This document shows, piece after piece, positions 54,201-60,547 of a DNA stretch of 64,000 bases. The DNA comes from Branchiostoma belcheri. Taxonomy: Eukaryota > Chordata > Leptocardii > Amphioxiformes > Branchiostomatidae. The position numbers were made by a program, and so were the translations under genes. The notes below the pieces were generated by a model. The model was not told the origin of the DNA. It did no database searches and saw only the letters and a list, made by a program, of their open reading frames with translations. The stretch covers positions 1,300,593 to 1,364,592 of the forward strand of contig NW_017804265.1 in the NCBI RefSeq assembly GCF_001625305.1, written 5' to 3'. Position 1 is the first letter of the stretch. Every line of letters starts with the position of its first letter.

Positions 54201-56921
54201 GCAGAAGGAGACATTGACAGTTCACCAGACAGAAGTCCCTCCCCCGTACCTCTCCCCAGAAAGACTCAGCCAGTAAGTCTTCCTGTAGATCACCCTCTTA
54301 CATAAAACAATATCTTTTACTTGTAATGTCTTACAACATTAAATCTACAAACATAAAGTCAGACATGTACTATTTTTGTATCATGTAAAAAAAGCTAGAC
54401 CATTTATAGTAATCCTAGTTTGAGTTTTTAAAGGTTTAGGTCTGAACATAGGTACCGGTAAGAACAATTAGCATGACATTTGCATGTCCATGCATGCCAT
54501 GTTATGGGAAGATATGGTTTTCCAAGCAGAAATTTTGCACTGCCCTGAGATCTCTGCATGAATAACTGGCTATTGCATGGTCTAAAATTCCATACCCTTC
54601 TTTTCTCAGTTTTTTCGTCACTGTGTCACATTGCAGCATGCTAAGGTAGCCATTTGGCACCAAATTTGTGTTCATTTCAGGGTTAGGCAGCAAGAAGAAG
54701 GTTAAAGTTGCTCAGGCACTGCATGATTTTTAACATTCTTAATGCTTGAGGAAAGGTTATGCTTCTAAAGTTCTAAATCTGAAAACATCTACTAACATGA
54801 CGGCTGACCGTTTGCCCCCCTCCCCCTTCCCCTGCTGCCCAGTTTTTGGGAGGATTTTTGACAAGGTATGAGGTGAGGAGAATGAACGTGTGAAACTTAA
54901 AATTTTGGTTAGGGTACCCTTTTTTTTTTTTAGTTCCAAATTATATACAATCATACTCATGTTGCATCTACAGGTTTTGAAATAAAGGGTTCAAAATGTA
55001 CTTTATGTATTCCTGTGCACCTTAATTTTTAGGTTAGATGCACTATTCCCCAAGATGAATGCTAACAAGTACTTCACAGAAAAATGTTACAGTTACTGTA
55101 ATGCTTTTGACAGATGAAGGTACAGTATGTTTTGGGGGGAACAAGTCTTACAAGAGTCTTGTCACAGATTCTAATGATTATGAATACTACTATGTGCATA
55201 CTACAAAGCTCACACATTTCTGTCTTCTTTTCCAGCCATACTGTACAATGTAGTAAGATCAGCTTGTGTATGGAATTTAAAAACTTATTGTTTCTGAAAG
55301 CCAGCAAAGCCGTATATTGAGATTGTGACAATTTTCAGAGTACAATATGTATGGCCATGTTCAGATGTGGCAGTTTTATAATATTGTTGTGTTTCTGTCC
55401 AGCTGCGGGAATTGCTTAGATATAAATGGCAATTTTGGCAATGTTCAGATTGTGACGATTTTTACAAACTTGTCGCGTTTCCGTCCAGAAGCAGGCGAAG
55501 TCGAGACGAGTGCGAGCAGCCTTCCGCTGCACGGCAGACAACGCGGACGAGCTCACTTTCGCTGAAGGAGAGATCATCGTTGTCCTAGCAGAGCCCGACA
55601 AGGAGTGGTGGGTGAGTGAACACAACTTCATCTATCAATCAATCAGCTTAATTAGTATACTAGAGATTAAAGTAATATTTGCAAAGCAAATGCATGCTGT
55701 TTAACTTCACATGGTCCATCCTAAAAAAAACTACTGTTTATTCTTACTCAAACACATTCACATAACTCTGTTCTGCTCAACTCGAATGTAACCCAACACT
55801 GCCACTAGCTAGGTGCCATGGTGACAGACTTATGGACCAGGTAGTTGACTTTATTTGTTTGAAGAAGAAGAAGAAACTGAGGAAAAACAGTATGTTCAGT
55901 CAATCAATCACCAATCAACTGGTTGGCTGTATGGGTCATATTCTATGGAACCCTAGGTGTGAGTTTGATCCCAGGGTCAGCTCATCTCGAACATGTTTAA
56001 AGTGAAAGCTTTTGATCCATTAACACGAGCTTCCGACCAGTCACTCTGGTCTTCCTCAGTAGACTGACTCAGTGAGGCTTGTCACATGGCTTCTGTGAAG
56101 TCAGTTAGTGTGACGTCAACACTGGTTCAAGGTTATCTAATCTCTGACATGTTATAAGGGACTGCAGTCATTTCGAATGGTGACACAAAGCCAGCGGTCC
56201 TGTGTATGAAGGAGCTTTAGAGAAGCTGAAGGAGTCTCAAGCATAAAACCTTTGAATGGAAAATAGCCCAAACACACTTATCAAGAAGAGTAGTGGTGAC
56301 CCGCTGTTCTTTGCTATACATGTAAATGCAAGCTGTGGCAAAGCTGCATTGAACTAGCTAGTGGCTACATGTAGTAGCTAATTTCCTCTTTCAACTTAGA
56401 TGACGAATGAGCACCTTACCTTTTCTTTGTAATTAGATAACTAAAAAAGCCCCTATTAGTATTACTGCTACCTTTCTTACATTCTTTCTGCCTTTTCTTT
56501 ATTTTGTGCTGAGACCTTTCGTTTTATTCCTTTCATTCATTTCCATTTCACTCATTTCAATATTATAGTGTCTTACTTGTACACACTCTTTCAAAACAAT
56601 CTCATAATGCACTGCTTTGCAAAAGATAGCATAGCCCTTATTACTGTGACCTTGCTTACTTATTACTGTTACCTTACTTACTTATTACTGTTACCTTACT
56701 TACTTATTACTGTTACCTTACTTATTACTGTTACCTTACTTATTACTGTTACCTTACTTATTACTGTTACCTTACTTATTACTGTTACCTTACTTACTTA
56801 TTACTGTTACCTTACTAACAGTCTTTCTGCCTCTTCTTGTTCCCAGGAGGGCCACATCGAGGGCCATCCCGAGAGGCGAGGGCTCTTCCCCGTGAGCTTT
56901 GTCCACGTACTGAGTGACTGA
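9263..56921 (+). CDS. ASAP1: ASAP-family Arf GAP (SH3, ankyrin, PH, BAR domains), complete
   Basis: Cytoplasmic/membrane-edge GTPase-activating protein for Arf1/5/6, linking membrane curvature and PIP2 to actin and focal adhesions. Coding exons: 9263-9388, 30775-30847, 31189-31275, 33984-34045, 34489-34563, 34716-34765, 34867-34942, 35098-35151, 35314-35399, 35697-35772, 36080-36169, 36964 (or 37078)-37199, 37588-37657, 38017-38104, 38263-38311, 38674-38846, 39297-39430, 39698-39786, 42472-42652, 47614-47699, 48156-48271, 48868-48935, 49568-49693, 50212-50404, 51222-51428, 51487-51795, 52261-52354, optional 52632-52664, 52963-53069, optional 53585-53635, 54160-54272, 55489-55611, 56847-56921. 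Every junction is GT-AG and phase-consistent. The short form has 1125 aa and the longest 1191, against about 1129 for human ASAP1. The N-terminus [18 protein letters not shown] and the C-terminus [11 protein letters not shown] are family signatures. As a likely single pre-duplication gene it could equally be called ASAP1/2/3. Confidence 0.95.
12117..12496. mobile_element. TIR element, family A copy 1
   Basis: 380 bp bounded by GGCCACACCAATTTAATTT and its exact inverse, with inverted similarity extending to GTTGGTTCTCGGAT. A 3-bp GTA flanks both sides. No transposase. Family A copies also occur at 19052, 27410, 29310 (partial), 57290 (degenerate) and 60666. A 3-bp duplication and GGCC ends suggest a PIF/Harbinger-type MITE. 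Confidence 0.88.
13200..13325 (+). repeat. Short tandem duplication, TATAACCGCCCTTC motif
   Basis: Two neighbouring copies of ATCTGTATAGC(T/C)GG, TATAACCGCCCTTC and AACACAC(T/C)AGCTTC, with spacing of about 60 bp. A related fragment with CACCAGGTTCGCAGGCACGC lies near 49780, so this is part of a dispersed family. Confidence 0.55.
14797..14975 (+). repeat. Dispersed repeat B, copy 1
   Basis: Shares order and wording with 17123-17330: GCACAAAACCT, TAATGTATTGTGCATAG, GAAAAGAT, TCTGCAAC, ATTCTGATGCAA and TTGACCAAA. There is no ORF and no clear ends, so the family is unidentified. Confidence 0.6.
15180..15190 (+). promoter_or_regulatory. TATA-box-like sequence in ASAP intron 1
   Basis: GATATAAAAGG followed by a G-run. 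By itself a weak hint of an internal promoter; the adjoining 15215-15370 is repeat DNA, so it may be a relic of a mobile element promoter. Confidence 0.2.
15215..15370 (+). repeat. Dispersed repeat C, copy 1 (GTAATTCGTAATC family)
   Basis: Matches the reverse complement of about 26700-26895 over most of its length: AAAAATCAACGTAATT, AGCCGCAAA, AAATCGTAAT and ATGTAATTCGTAATCGG in the same order. Origin unknown. Confidence 0.65.
17123..17330 (+). repeat. Dispersed repeat B, copy 2
   Basis: Second copy of the block at 14797-14975, about 2.3 kb away in the same orientation, with longer internal sequence. Confidence 0.6.
17343..17407. mobile_element. Short palindromic element, GCCTGGGTGCC family, copy 1
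   Basis: GCCTGGGTGCC at the left and GGCACCCAGAC at the right form 10 of 11 matching inverted ends around about 43 bp. Other copies are at 31551-31657 and 46571-46651. Confidence 0.6.
18223..18587. mobile_element. Non-autonomous TIR element with CAGGGTTCTAGCTAG ends
   Basis: 15-bp terminal repeats CAGGGTTCTAGCTAG and their exact inverse bound 365 bp. ACTACA repeats directly on both flanks (18217-18222 and 18588-18593) as a 6-bp target duplication. Inside are several (C/G)ACTACGCTAAAATT-like repeats. CAGGG ends suggest a hAT-type MITE, but the 6-bp duplication is not the usual 8 bp. Confidence 0.8.
19052..19420. mobile_element. TIR element, family A copy 2
   Basis: 369 bp with GGCCACACCAATTTAATTT ends, flanked by TAA on both sides. 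Belongs to a subfamily whose inner TIR reads CTTGGTTAACxGATTCG (shared with the copy at 27410), against GTTGGTTCTCGGATT in the copies at 12117 and 60666. Confidence 0.88.
19537..20091. mobile_element. Non-autonomous hAT-type element with internal minisatellite
   Basis: 555 bp between TAGTGCTGCATACC and GGTATGCATCACTA (13 of 14 paired). It is flanked by a perfect 8-bp direct repeat, GTAATGGA, at 19529-19536 and 20092-20099. An 8-bp duplication with TAGTG-type ends is the hAT signature. No transposase ORF. The right part is a tandem array (19861-20067). Confidence 0.9.
19861..20067 (+). repeat. 32-bp minisatellite, about 6.5 identical copies
   Basis: Unit starts GGACCTGAACCTAAACCTCT and continues GGACTTGAATCC. 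Unit starts are at 19861, 19893, 19925, 19957, 19989, 20021 and 20053 (partial). I see no difference between full copies, so the expansion is recent. The unit is made of sequence also found in the element's left part in inverted form. Confidence 0.95.
20221..20322 (+). repeat. 22-bp tandem repeat with AGGTCAAAGTC core
   Basis: Five units start at 20221, 20243, 20265, 20287 and 20309, each beginning AAGGTCAAAGTC. Units 2 and 3 are identical. The core resembles nuclear-receptor (HNF4/DR1-like) sites. Whether this is functional is unknown. Confidence 0.85.
20740..20910 (+). repeat. (TG)n-rich microsatellite
   Basis: Imperfect TG repeat with TATG interruptions. Long frames across it are low-complexity artefacts. 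Confidence 0.9.
21580..24590 (-). mobile_element. 5'-truncated CR1/Jockey-superfamily LINE, broken RT ORF
   Basis: The minus strand codes, from about 24590 down, the end of an AP-type endonuclease ([33 protein letters not shown]) and a full reverse transcriptase: [57 protein letters not shown], and the catalytic FADDTNLF. The reading frame runs open from 24590 to about 22190. A shift at an A5 run (plus strand 22184-22188) moves the last ~75 codons ([11 protein letters not shown] to WNKLSQLL) into another frame. The 3' UTR has a hairpin (21671-21714) and an AATAAACAATAAAT-like tail near 21585-21610. The 5' end is missing most of the endonuclease and any ORF1. It sits antisense in ASAP intron 1. 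The clade may be Crack/Daphne-like, but I cannot place it firmly. Confidence 0.92.
21671..21714 (-). repeat. 3' UTR hairpin of the LINE
   Basis: GGGGTAGGCC at 21671-21680 pairs with GGCCTACCCC at 21705-21714, and AGAAACC with GGTTTTTCT inside. Such a 3' stem-loop is a plausible reverse transcriptase recognition structure. Confidence 0.6.
25125..25285 (+). repeat. Degenerate tandem repeat, GCACGATGGCAGTGGTT motif
   Basis: Four to five imperfect units containing (T)GCACGATGGCAG and (G)AGCACAGT, about 25-45 bp apart. Confidence 0.7.
26403..26430. repeat. Perfect 12-bp palindrome, TATCTCGGCCGC
   Basis: TATCTCGGCCGC, 4-base loop TCAG, then GCGGCCGAGATA. The same TATCTCGGCCGC occurs at 25081-25092, so 25081-26430 could be an element with these ends, but the evidence is thin. 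Confidence 0.4.
26690..26895 (-). repeat. Dispersed repeat C, copy 2 (GATTACGAATTAC family)
   Basis: Rich in GATTACGAATTAC. Its reverse complement matches 15215-15370. An isolated CAATTACGATGCATG lies at about 27150. The family extends beyond this block: 26890-27130 resembles 28150-28400 (ACAAAAATTTGG, GTCATCTTT, TTTCAAAATTTTCC). Confidence 0.6.
27410..27777. mobile_element. TIR element, family A copy 3
   Basis: 368 bp with GGCCACACCAATTTAATTT ends and a TCA duplication on each side (27407-27409 and 27778-27780). Confidence 0.88.
28681..28755 (-). mobile_element. tRNA-derived SINE fragment
   Basis: Minus strand carries TAGTCCAATGGTTAG (A-box position) and a B-box-like GAGTTTGAATCCC. Nearly the same sequence occurs at 44211-44280, so it is a repeat and not a tRNA gene. 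Confidence 0.7.
29310..29589. mobile_element. TIR element, family A copy 4 (left end missing)
   Basis: The right end, with AAATTAAATTGGTGTGGCC, and internal blocks (GAGGAAAGT, CAGTGGTTTGATTAAAAGTTC, TAGGATGCCTAGACCTG) match the other copies. The left ~90 bp are replaced by unrelated sequence. Confidence 0.8.
30775..36169 (+). CDS. ASAP1: ASAP exons 2-11: BAR domain
   Basis: Ten exons code roughly residues 43-285, the helical BAR dimer that senses or bends membrane. Recognisable stretches: [78 protein letters not shown] and [19 protein letters not shown]. The order and length match vertebrate ASAPs. Introns here are short (about 100-2700 bp) compared with the 21-kb first intron. Confidence 0.93.
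31551..31657. mobile_element. Palindromic MITE, GCCTGGGTGCC family, copy 2
   Basis: GCCTGGGTGCCAGACTGTTG and its inverse form about 23-bp perfect ends. TTA is duplicated on both sides (31548-31550 and 31658-31660). Confidence 0.82.
31755..31870 (+). repeat. Dispersed repeat D, copy 1
   Basis: GAAGGTTAGACATCAAGG, then GGTAGTGGATGCTACCTGAA, then CAAAATCATATCCA. An inverted copy with the same blocks is at about 45187-45297; a fragment with GTAGTGGATGCTACTTGAA is near 24885 and another near 44517. Confidence 0.65.
32110..32192. mobile_element. 83-bp palindromic element with 8-bp target duplication
   Basis: Two ~38-bp arms (GGTAACAGGAGCATGGTAT against GGTAATGGAAGCATGGTAT, then CCCAAATATGCAAAT) surround a loop of about 7 bases. 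CTAACATG flanks both sides exactly (32102-32109 and 32193-32200). It would fold into a near-perfect hairpin when transcribed in the ASAP pre-mRNA. Confidence 0.82.
35558..35644. repeat. 24-bp perfect inverted repeat in ASAP intron 9
   Basis: AGTGAGACTTGTCACATGGC..., arms 35558-35581 and 35621-35644. A related single arm with GTGAGGCTTGTCACATGGCTT lies at about 56071-56091 in intron 32, also preceded by GACCAGTCACTCTG. Likely a MITE family. Confidence 0.75.
35840..36055 (+). mobile_element. tRNA-derived SINE in ASAP intron 10
   Basis: GGTGGCTCAATGGTTAGG is a clear A box. CCCGGATTCGATACTCACCA stands for a B-box region, followed by the CGTTGTGCCCTTGGGAAAGG body also present in the SINE at 47310. 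Confidence 0.75.
36964..37077 (+). other. ASAP1: Alternative 5' extension of ASAP exon 12 (38 codons)
   Basis: Two acceptors, CACCAG at 36958-36963 and TTTTTGCAG ending 37077, are both phase 0 and 114 bp apart, so both keep frame. The long form adds 38 residues rich in Ser/Arg/His before the PH domain. Starting at 37078 gives the length seen in human ASAP1. The extension has higher GC than nearby intron and its frame stays open, which favours it being coding in some transcripts. Confidence 0.6.
36964..38311 (+). CDS. ASAP1: ASAP exons 12-15: linker and start of PH domain
   Basis: Exon 12 ends [19 protein letters not shown] and leads into [44 protein letters not shown] and [13 protein letters not shown], the beta strands of the phosphoinositide-binding PH domain. 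The W of the PH C-terminal helix ([17 protein letters not shown]) begins exon 16. Confidence 0.93.
37749..37766 (+). promoter_or_regulatory. RE1/NRSE-like motif 1
   Basis: TTCAGCACCAAGGACAGG in ASAP intron 13, inside a repeat shared with 38380-38580 (flanks CAACACTTAGACCTG, AGAAACAGTGTCATCATAA). The known RE1 consensus is TTCAGCACCACGGACAGCGC; one base differs in the shared core. Confidence 0.5.
38415..38433 (+). promoter_or_regulatory. RE1/NRSE-like motif 2
   Basis: TTCAGCACCAAGGACAGCG, the best match of the five because it also has the GCG of the right half-site. ASAP intron 15. Confidence 0.55.
38674..39786 (+). CDS. ASAP1: ASAP exons 16-18: ArfGAP catalytic domain
   Basis: The zinc finger is C-x2-C-x16-C-x2-C: CCDC, then [15 protein letters not shown], then CIEC. 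It is followed by [13 protein letters not shown], which carries the catalytic arginine finger (GVHR). [26 protein letters not shown] completes the core. All zinc ligands and the arginine are intact, so GAP activity is expected. Exon junctions fall inside the zinc finger (38846/39297), as in vertebrate genes. Confidence 0.95.
39027..39045 (+). promoter_or_regulatory. RE1/NRSE-like motif 3
   Basis: TTCAGCACCAAGGACAGGG in ASAP intron 16. Flanks differ from copies 1 and 2. Confidence 0.45.
40755..40985 (+). repeat. 116-bp tandem duplication upstream of the extra exon
   Basis: Two copies of a unit with TCACCTGGCCTGTACCATGT (40805 and 40921), GGCA(T/C)GACCC and GTAAGGTTG-type ends. About 90% identical. 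It lies directly before the acceptor of the extra exon 19a. Confidence 0.85.
41010..41172 (+). CDS. ASAP1: Alternative/duplicated ASAP exon 19a with in-frame stop
   Basis: After the acceptor CAATGCAG (ends 41009), the frame from exon 18 reads [17 protein letters not shown] and LHDLC. This parallels the normal exon 19 ([17 protein letters not shown] and LQDLC). It then diverges to [20 protein letters not shown] and stops at TGA 41170-41172. Used as a last exon it would give a 618-aa protein with BAR, PH and ArfGAP but no ankyrin, proline-rich or SH3 part. A possible donor (GGG|GTATAT at 41132/41133) leaves phase 2 and would break the frame into exon 20. So it is either a functional alternative terminal exon or a decaying duplicate. 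Confidence 0.65.
42472..49693 (+). CDS. ASAP1: ASAP exons 19-23: post-GAP helix and ankyrin repeats
   Basis: Exon 19 codes [17 protein letters not shown] and [17 protein letters not shown], the ArfGAP-ankyrin connector. Exons 20-22 code ankyrin repeats: [42 protein letters not shown] and [13 protein letters not shown]. Exon 23 ends in the acidic [10 protein letters not shown] segment found at the same place in ASAP1. The 4.96-kb intron between exons 19 and 20 holds a complete gene on the opposite strand. Confidence 0.93.
42930..43100 (-). mobile_element. tRNA-derived SINE fragment (same family as 5507)
   Basis: Reverse strand has GGGTTCGAATCCTACCCATG and CTCGGGAAAGGTACTTAACA, matching the body of the SINE at 5507-5780. 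The 5' tRNA head is cut off near 43105. Confidence 0.65.
43380..46922 (-). CDS. Secreted coiled-coil protein with CNTNAP/fibrinogen-like C-terminus, nested in ASAP
   Basis: Complete eight-exon gene inside ASAP intron 19, opposite strand. Exons (minus): 46922-46851, 46474-46289, 45882-45789, 45572-45435, 45166-45029, 44461-44304, 44101-43948, 43558-43380; phases join to 372 aa ending at TAG. Residues 1-19 form a signal peptide ([19 protein letters not shown]). About 55-95 are a heptad-rich coiled coil ([33 protein letters not shown]). Two 138-bp exons code paired modules, [19 protein letters not shown] and [19 protein letters not shown], the latter with VYCNM, like starts of fibrinogen-related domains. 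The end ([55 protein letters not shown]) parallels the fibrinogen-like segment of contactin-associated proteins. No transmembrane segment. Likely oligomeric and extracellular; function and ligand are unknown. Confidence 0.85.
44211..44280 (-). mobile_element. tRNA-derived SINE head in the nested gene's intron
   Basis: Minus strand: TAGTCCAGTGGTTAGCGACC (A box) and GAGTTCGAATCCCGAC (B box). About 90% the same as 28681-28755. Repeat copies and lack of a matching acceptor stem argue against a true tRNA. Confidence 0.7.
45187..45297 (-). repeat. Dispersed repeat D, copy 2 (inverted)
   Basis: Minus strand carries GGTAGTGGATGCTACCTGAA, GTCTGACCATGTCCAAAATC and ATATCCA, as at 31755-31870. In an intron of the nested gene. 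Confidence 0.6.
46571..46651. mobile_element. Palindromic element, GCCTGGGTGCC family, copy 3
   Basis: GCCTGGGTGCCATCCTCC and its inverse with 81 bp in total. Lies in the first intron of the nested gene. No clean target duplication seen. Confidence 0.75.
47245..47500 (+). mobile_element. tRNA-derived SINE in ASAP intron 19
   Basis: B box GGTTCGAATCC at 47291-47301, a weak A box upstream (GGTTGTTGACC), and the body GATGTTGTGCCCTTGGGAAA that is shared with the copy at 35890. Ends near TCAAAAAAGAGTAGGGG. Confidence 0.7.
48741..48758 (+). promoter_or_regulatory. RE1/NRSE-like motif 4
   Basis: TTCAGCACCAAGGACAGG in ASAP intron 21, with GGAACTGTCT before and ACTATTT after, as in copy 5. Confidence 0.45.
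50212..54272 (+). CDS. ASAP1: ASAP exons 24-31: proline-rich region
   Basis: Low-complexity linker with many SH3-ligand motifs: [64 protein letters not shown] and [12 protein letters not shown]. It also carries repeated SDP-type sites ([20 protein letters not shown]). The family uses this region to bind Src, Crk and similar partners. Two short in-frame exons (52632-52664 and 53585-53635) probably splice alternatively. Confidence 0.9.
51429..51486 (+). other. 58-bp intron in ASAP
   Basis: GTACTG to CCTCTAG, only 58 bp, between two proline-rich exons. Reading through it in frame meets a stop (TGA at 51488-51490), and removing it joins two phase-1 ends correctly, so it must be spliced out. Confidence 0.8.
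52632..52664 (+). CDS. ASAP1: 33-bp microexon of ASAP (likely alternative)
   Basis: Acceptor TGTTGTTGCAG and donor G|GTGAGA enclose 33 bp that fit phase 2 on both sides. Inclusion adds eleven codons, [12 protein letters not shown] across the junctions, without changing the frame. Confidence 0.6.
53585..53635 (+). CDS. ASAP1: 51-bp cassette exon of ASAP (likely alternative)
   Basis: Acceptor TTTTCTCCAG and donor G|GTATTC enclose 51 bp, phase 1 on both sides, coding [16 protein letters not shown]. Being a multiple of three with symmetric phase, it can be skipped freely. Confidence 0.55.
54074..54091 (+). promoter_or_regulatory. RE1/NRSE-like motif 5
   Basis: TTCAGCACCAAGGACAGG upstream of ASAP exon 31, flanked by GGAACTGTCT and ACTATTT as in copy 4. 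Confidence 0.45.
55489..56921 (+). CDS. ASAP1: ASAP exons 32-33: C-terminal SH3 domain
   Basis: [20 protein letters not shown] is the ALYDY-like start of an SH3 fold. EWW falls at the intron, and exon 33 supplies [21 protein letters not shown], including the G-x-FPxSFV signature. TGA is at 56919-56921, about 24 codons into exon 33. Confidence 0.95.
56637..56817 (+). repeat. TTACTGTTACC minisatellite before the last ASAP exon
   Basis: About nine units of (CTTACTTATTACTGTTAC), 18-22 bp, varying in the number of CTTA blocks. It lies about 30 bp upstream of the exon 33 acceptor and is pyrimidine-rich, so length changes could affect splicing. Confidence 0.85.
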
Positions 56922-57289
56922 ACGACAGAAGTAGCCATGGAGGGTAGCCATAGAAGATGGACAGAAAGAATGACGATCTCTCAAAGGTTTTACACAGACA
57001 CGAAAGCTGAGTGATAGATAGGAATTTGAATGCTACAACTTGATGTATAAAATCAAGGATCTACTGAATGTCTTGGACAAGCCAAGAAGAAGACTGGAGC
57101 ATCTTGAAGTTTCTTCTACTACTTGAAGTTGCAAGTAAAGGAAAGGTATCTTCAGGCAATATCTGGGTCAAAGGTAATAGGTCAAAGGTTAGTGTAAAAT
57201 AAAATCTGACATTTCGTTGCCTCGCTGTTGCTCTGTGAGCAATGGTGTTGCAAGTTGCAGACTGTATTCACTAAAAGAGAAAACCTCAC

Positions 57290-57595
57290 ACAATGCAAGG
57301 TCGAGATATTGTAGGCGTCACCATTTTCATTTCTGGGTTCTCAAATTTGCTGCTTCTTTTTTGTCTGATTTTGACTGACAGAAAAGCAAAAAGATCACAG
57401 TTTTGTACATTTCTATCATTTTGGCACCAATGGCTGAAGAAAGTCGTTGACAATTCTTTTTTGTTGACTTTGTGGCTCATATGGTCTTTCACACTTTGCC
57501 TGCTTGTTTTTGTTTTTTGGGTTAGTTTTTGCTTGCCCACTCCATAAATTTCTACAAAATTTTGAGAACCAAGAAATTGAATTGAAATGACCTGA
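57290..57595. mobile_element. Degenerate family A TIR element
   Basis: GTTGACTTTGTGGCTCAT, TTTTTTGGGTTAGTTTTTGC and GAGAACCAAGAAATTGAATTG follow the order of the right half of family A. The terminal GGTGTGGCC is lost, so this is an old copy. Confidence 0.5.
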
Positions 57596-60547
57596 GACAT
57601 AGTGAACATTACAAGGACAAAGCAATGAGACTTTAAGAAAACAAACAACAATAATGTTAGACATTTTGTATCCTGTGTTACACAATCTCTCACTGTTAGG
57701 GCTGACTATGCCTCCTCCTGAACTCTAAACTTTCAACTTTGTCACCCTAGAGCAGCTGGCACCGCGTATGATACGTGTGCAATACAATTTTAATAGGTAA
57801 CAAAATATAATGGCAGCAAGGATATGATTTGGCCAGATCCTCTCTGTTTCTATTTGGCCAAATTCAGACAAATCTTGCCAAGAATTGAACCTTTGACCCA
57901 AGGAACTTCGATCAGGTACTTGTAGCTACAGTATGATCTAGGATCTTGCCATAGTAACGGTTTTTACAGTATCTCAAATCATGAAACTACGAAGTTAAAA
58001 GAACAGTAATTATTGTAGGCCGTCCTTCTGATTCTCTAATTTAATAAGAAGCAGAATCGAATCATGAAACAAAAGATGAAGTAACAAGAGAGACACAAGA
58101 GTATACAGTATCACTCATTATAATTTATAAAGGTTGTGGACATTCCATGTATAAATTTTTGGAAGGGTTTTTTGTTAAAGGTGGATGAAGACATTATAAC
58201 ATTGTAACCTTCAGCATACTAAATTATAATGTTGCCTTTTGGCACCAAATTTGTATTGGTTATAGGGCCAGGTAGCAGGTAGAAGGTTAAAGATAGTGTC
58301 CTTTCTTACTAATCTCCAAGCAGATTTTTCGGTGGCCGCAAAGACAGTATCAAATTGGCCAGGGCAAAATTTTATTGTCCACCGCTTCCCTCTTCAAATT
58401 TGTACAGTGGAATAGTCCAGGGAATTTTAATGTAGGACTAGTCCAAGTTGTAGCTTTGGAGGGGTGATCATTAGTTGTTGCAAGTTGGAAAAGCCAAGTC
58501 TGTAAATACTCCAGTAATACCAGTATTTTACCAGACTTTGATAATATGGTGTTCGTGGGGTCTTTATTTAGTGTAAGTATAAGTAAATACAATATATAGA
58601 GTGAGGAGGTATTTTGTGTTGAATACTAGTAGTTGTGTGGAAAATTTTTTCGTGTTCTCAGAAAAAAGTGCGTACTCAAAAGACTTCTTTAAATCTTTGG
58701 GACTGGATGGCCATTTGCGGCCATATCAGTTTGCCAAGATACAATTCTGAAAAAGTGCTAAAATTGGTACAGTTTTCCTCTATACAGGCAATAATGCTAA
58801 CAGATACTATATAGTTTTGCTACCTACCATTTATACCAGCTATACAGATACTGATACAGTTCTACAACTTGCTATTGACAAAAGCTGCTTGCCATAGCCA
58901 CACAGAATAGCCAAAATTGATGCTGCGAACAGTGCTTGTCTTTTTTAGTATTTATTGTTAAATCCTTGCCGATACTAACATCAGAAATCATTCTAAAAAA
59001 AAATGCCATTGTTTCTATTTGTATAGATCATTTAACGTGCCATAATGAGCTAGTAGTAATTAGTGACAAGAACTGATGGTGTTTTGTAAATGCCTCCTCA
59101 CTGTAGCTCTTAGACAAGACCTCTTTAACTTTAAGAACAGACCTCCCCTTTACCCAAACAGGGTGTATGTGAACAATCGTTGTGTAAATGTAAATATTTC
59201 AAAAATGCTTTCTGTGTCAATCGAAACGGAACTTTTCTATATCTATCTACACACATGTAATCTATGAGTACATGTATTTAAAAATGCTTGTCGTTGGAGT
59301 ATATTGCCATTGTGGTATACTTATAGCTGCTTGTTTTTTGTGCTGTGGAAAAAAATAGTGGTCAGATATATTCATGCAATTTCTGAGGAATTTGAACTAC
59401 AGTCAAACCTGTACTAGTGACCACCTCTACATATTAAGGACCACCTGGCCAATGTGACTCCTTTTGGTGGTCCCTTACTACTTGTAAATTTTCCCCATTG
59501 ACACAAGCATTAAGAATCCTGTCTATAGTGACCACCTGTCCACATAGACCAGACTTATCGGTCCCCTGGGTGATCTTTTTGGGCAGTTTTGACTGTATGA
59601 TAGTGTTTGGCTGCGAAAACTAACATTTTTGTCCAGGGGTGCCAAAATTCTCTTAGTAGTATATTTGATTTTTGTTCCCTGATGTAGCTACAATTTTCAG
59701 ACTTTCTTAGACAGGTACCCTTGAAGAAAATTAGGAACAAGAAGTAACACCAAAAGTTGGTCTAGAAGTATTATACATGTATTAAGTACAACTATAGGAG
59801 GAATGCAGCATTTTCAAAGTCTCTACACAAGAAAAGAAGTGAAGTGAAAATATTTGAACAAGTCCTCCAGATTTCTATACCCCTCATTGATTTTACGATG
59901 TTCAAATTCGTGTTTACTTCTTAGTCTCTACATATATGTGCATGGCTTCTGAAAATGACAAGAATGAAAGAATGTCTAGCATTCAAGAAGTAGTGACATA
60001 ACCTTGCTGTAAATACTGTCTGCAAAAAGTCAAAATTAGTCTTTTCAGTTGTATATACCGTTAAAAAAGGTCCAGATTTCATTGGCCGAAGTATCTTTGT
60101 TTGAGGTAGTCCTTGCGTTATGTCAAATTTTGGAGTAAAGTAAAGTAAGTAACATTATGGTGAGCATGGTACATGACAATATGGTGGTGAAATACTGGGG
60201 AAACAACAGAAAAATTTGTGAAGCTTGATATTATACTTTAGGCCATTCCTTTGTACCCCTACAATTTCTCAGCATCTTTTTAATTATGTTGTCCAACAGT
60301 TAACCTTTTTTGTACTATAATTCCTTGCTTGTTTTTTTTTACTGACTGGAAACAAGCAATATGTTTGTTACTGACATCTCTTTGAATGTTTGATAGCATA
60401 ATGTGAATAGGCTACACTTCAGATAAGAATTGCATGAAAATATAATTGAGAACTTTCCCCAATGTACTAAAGTGGCTGTTATAAATACCTTGATACCTTG
60501 AGGATGTATTGGTGGCTGGAGGCATCGCCTGTTGTGCCACCCTCTTG

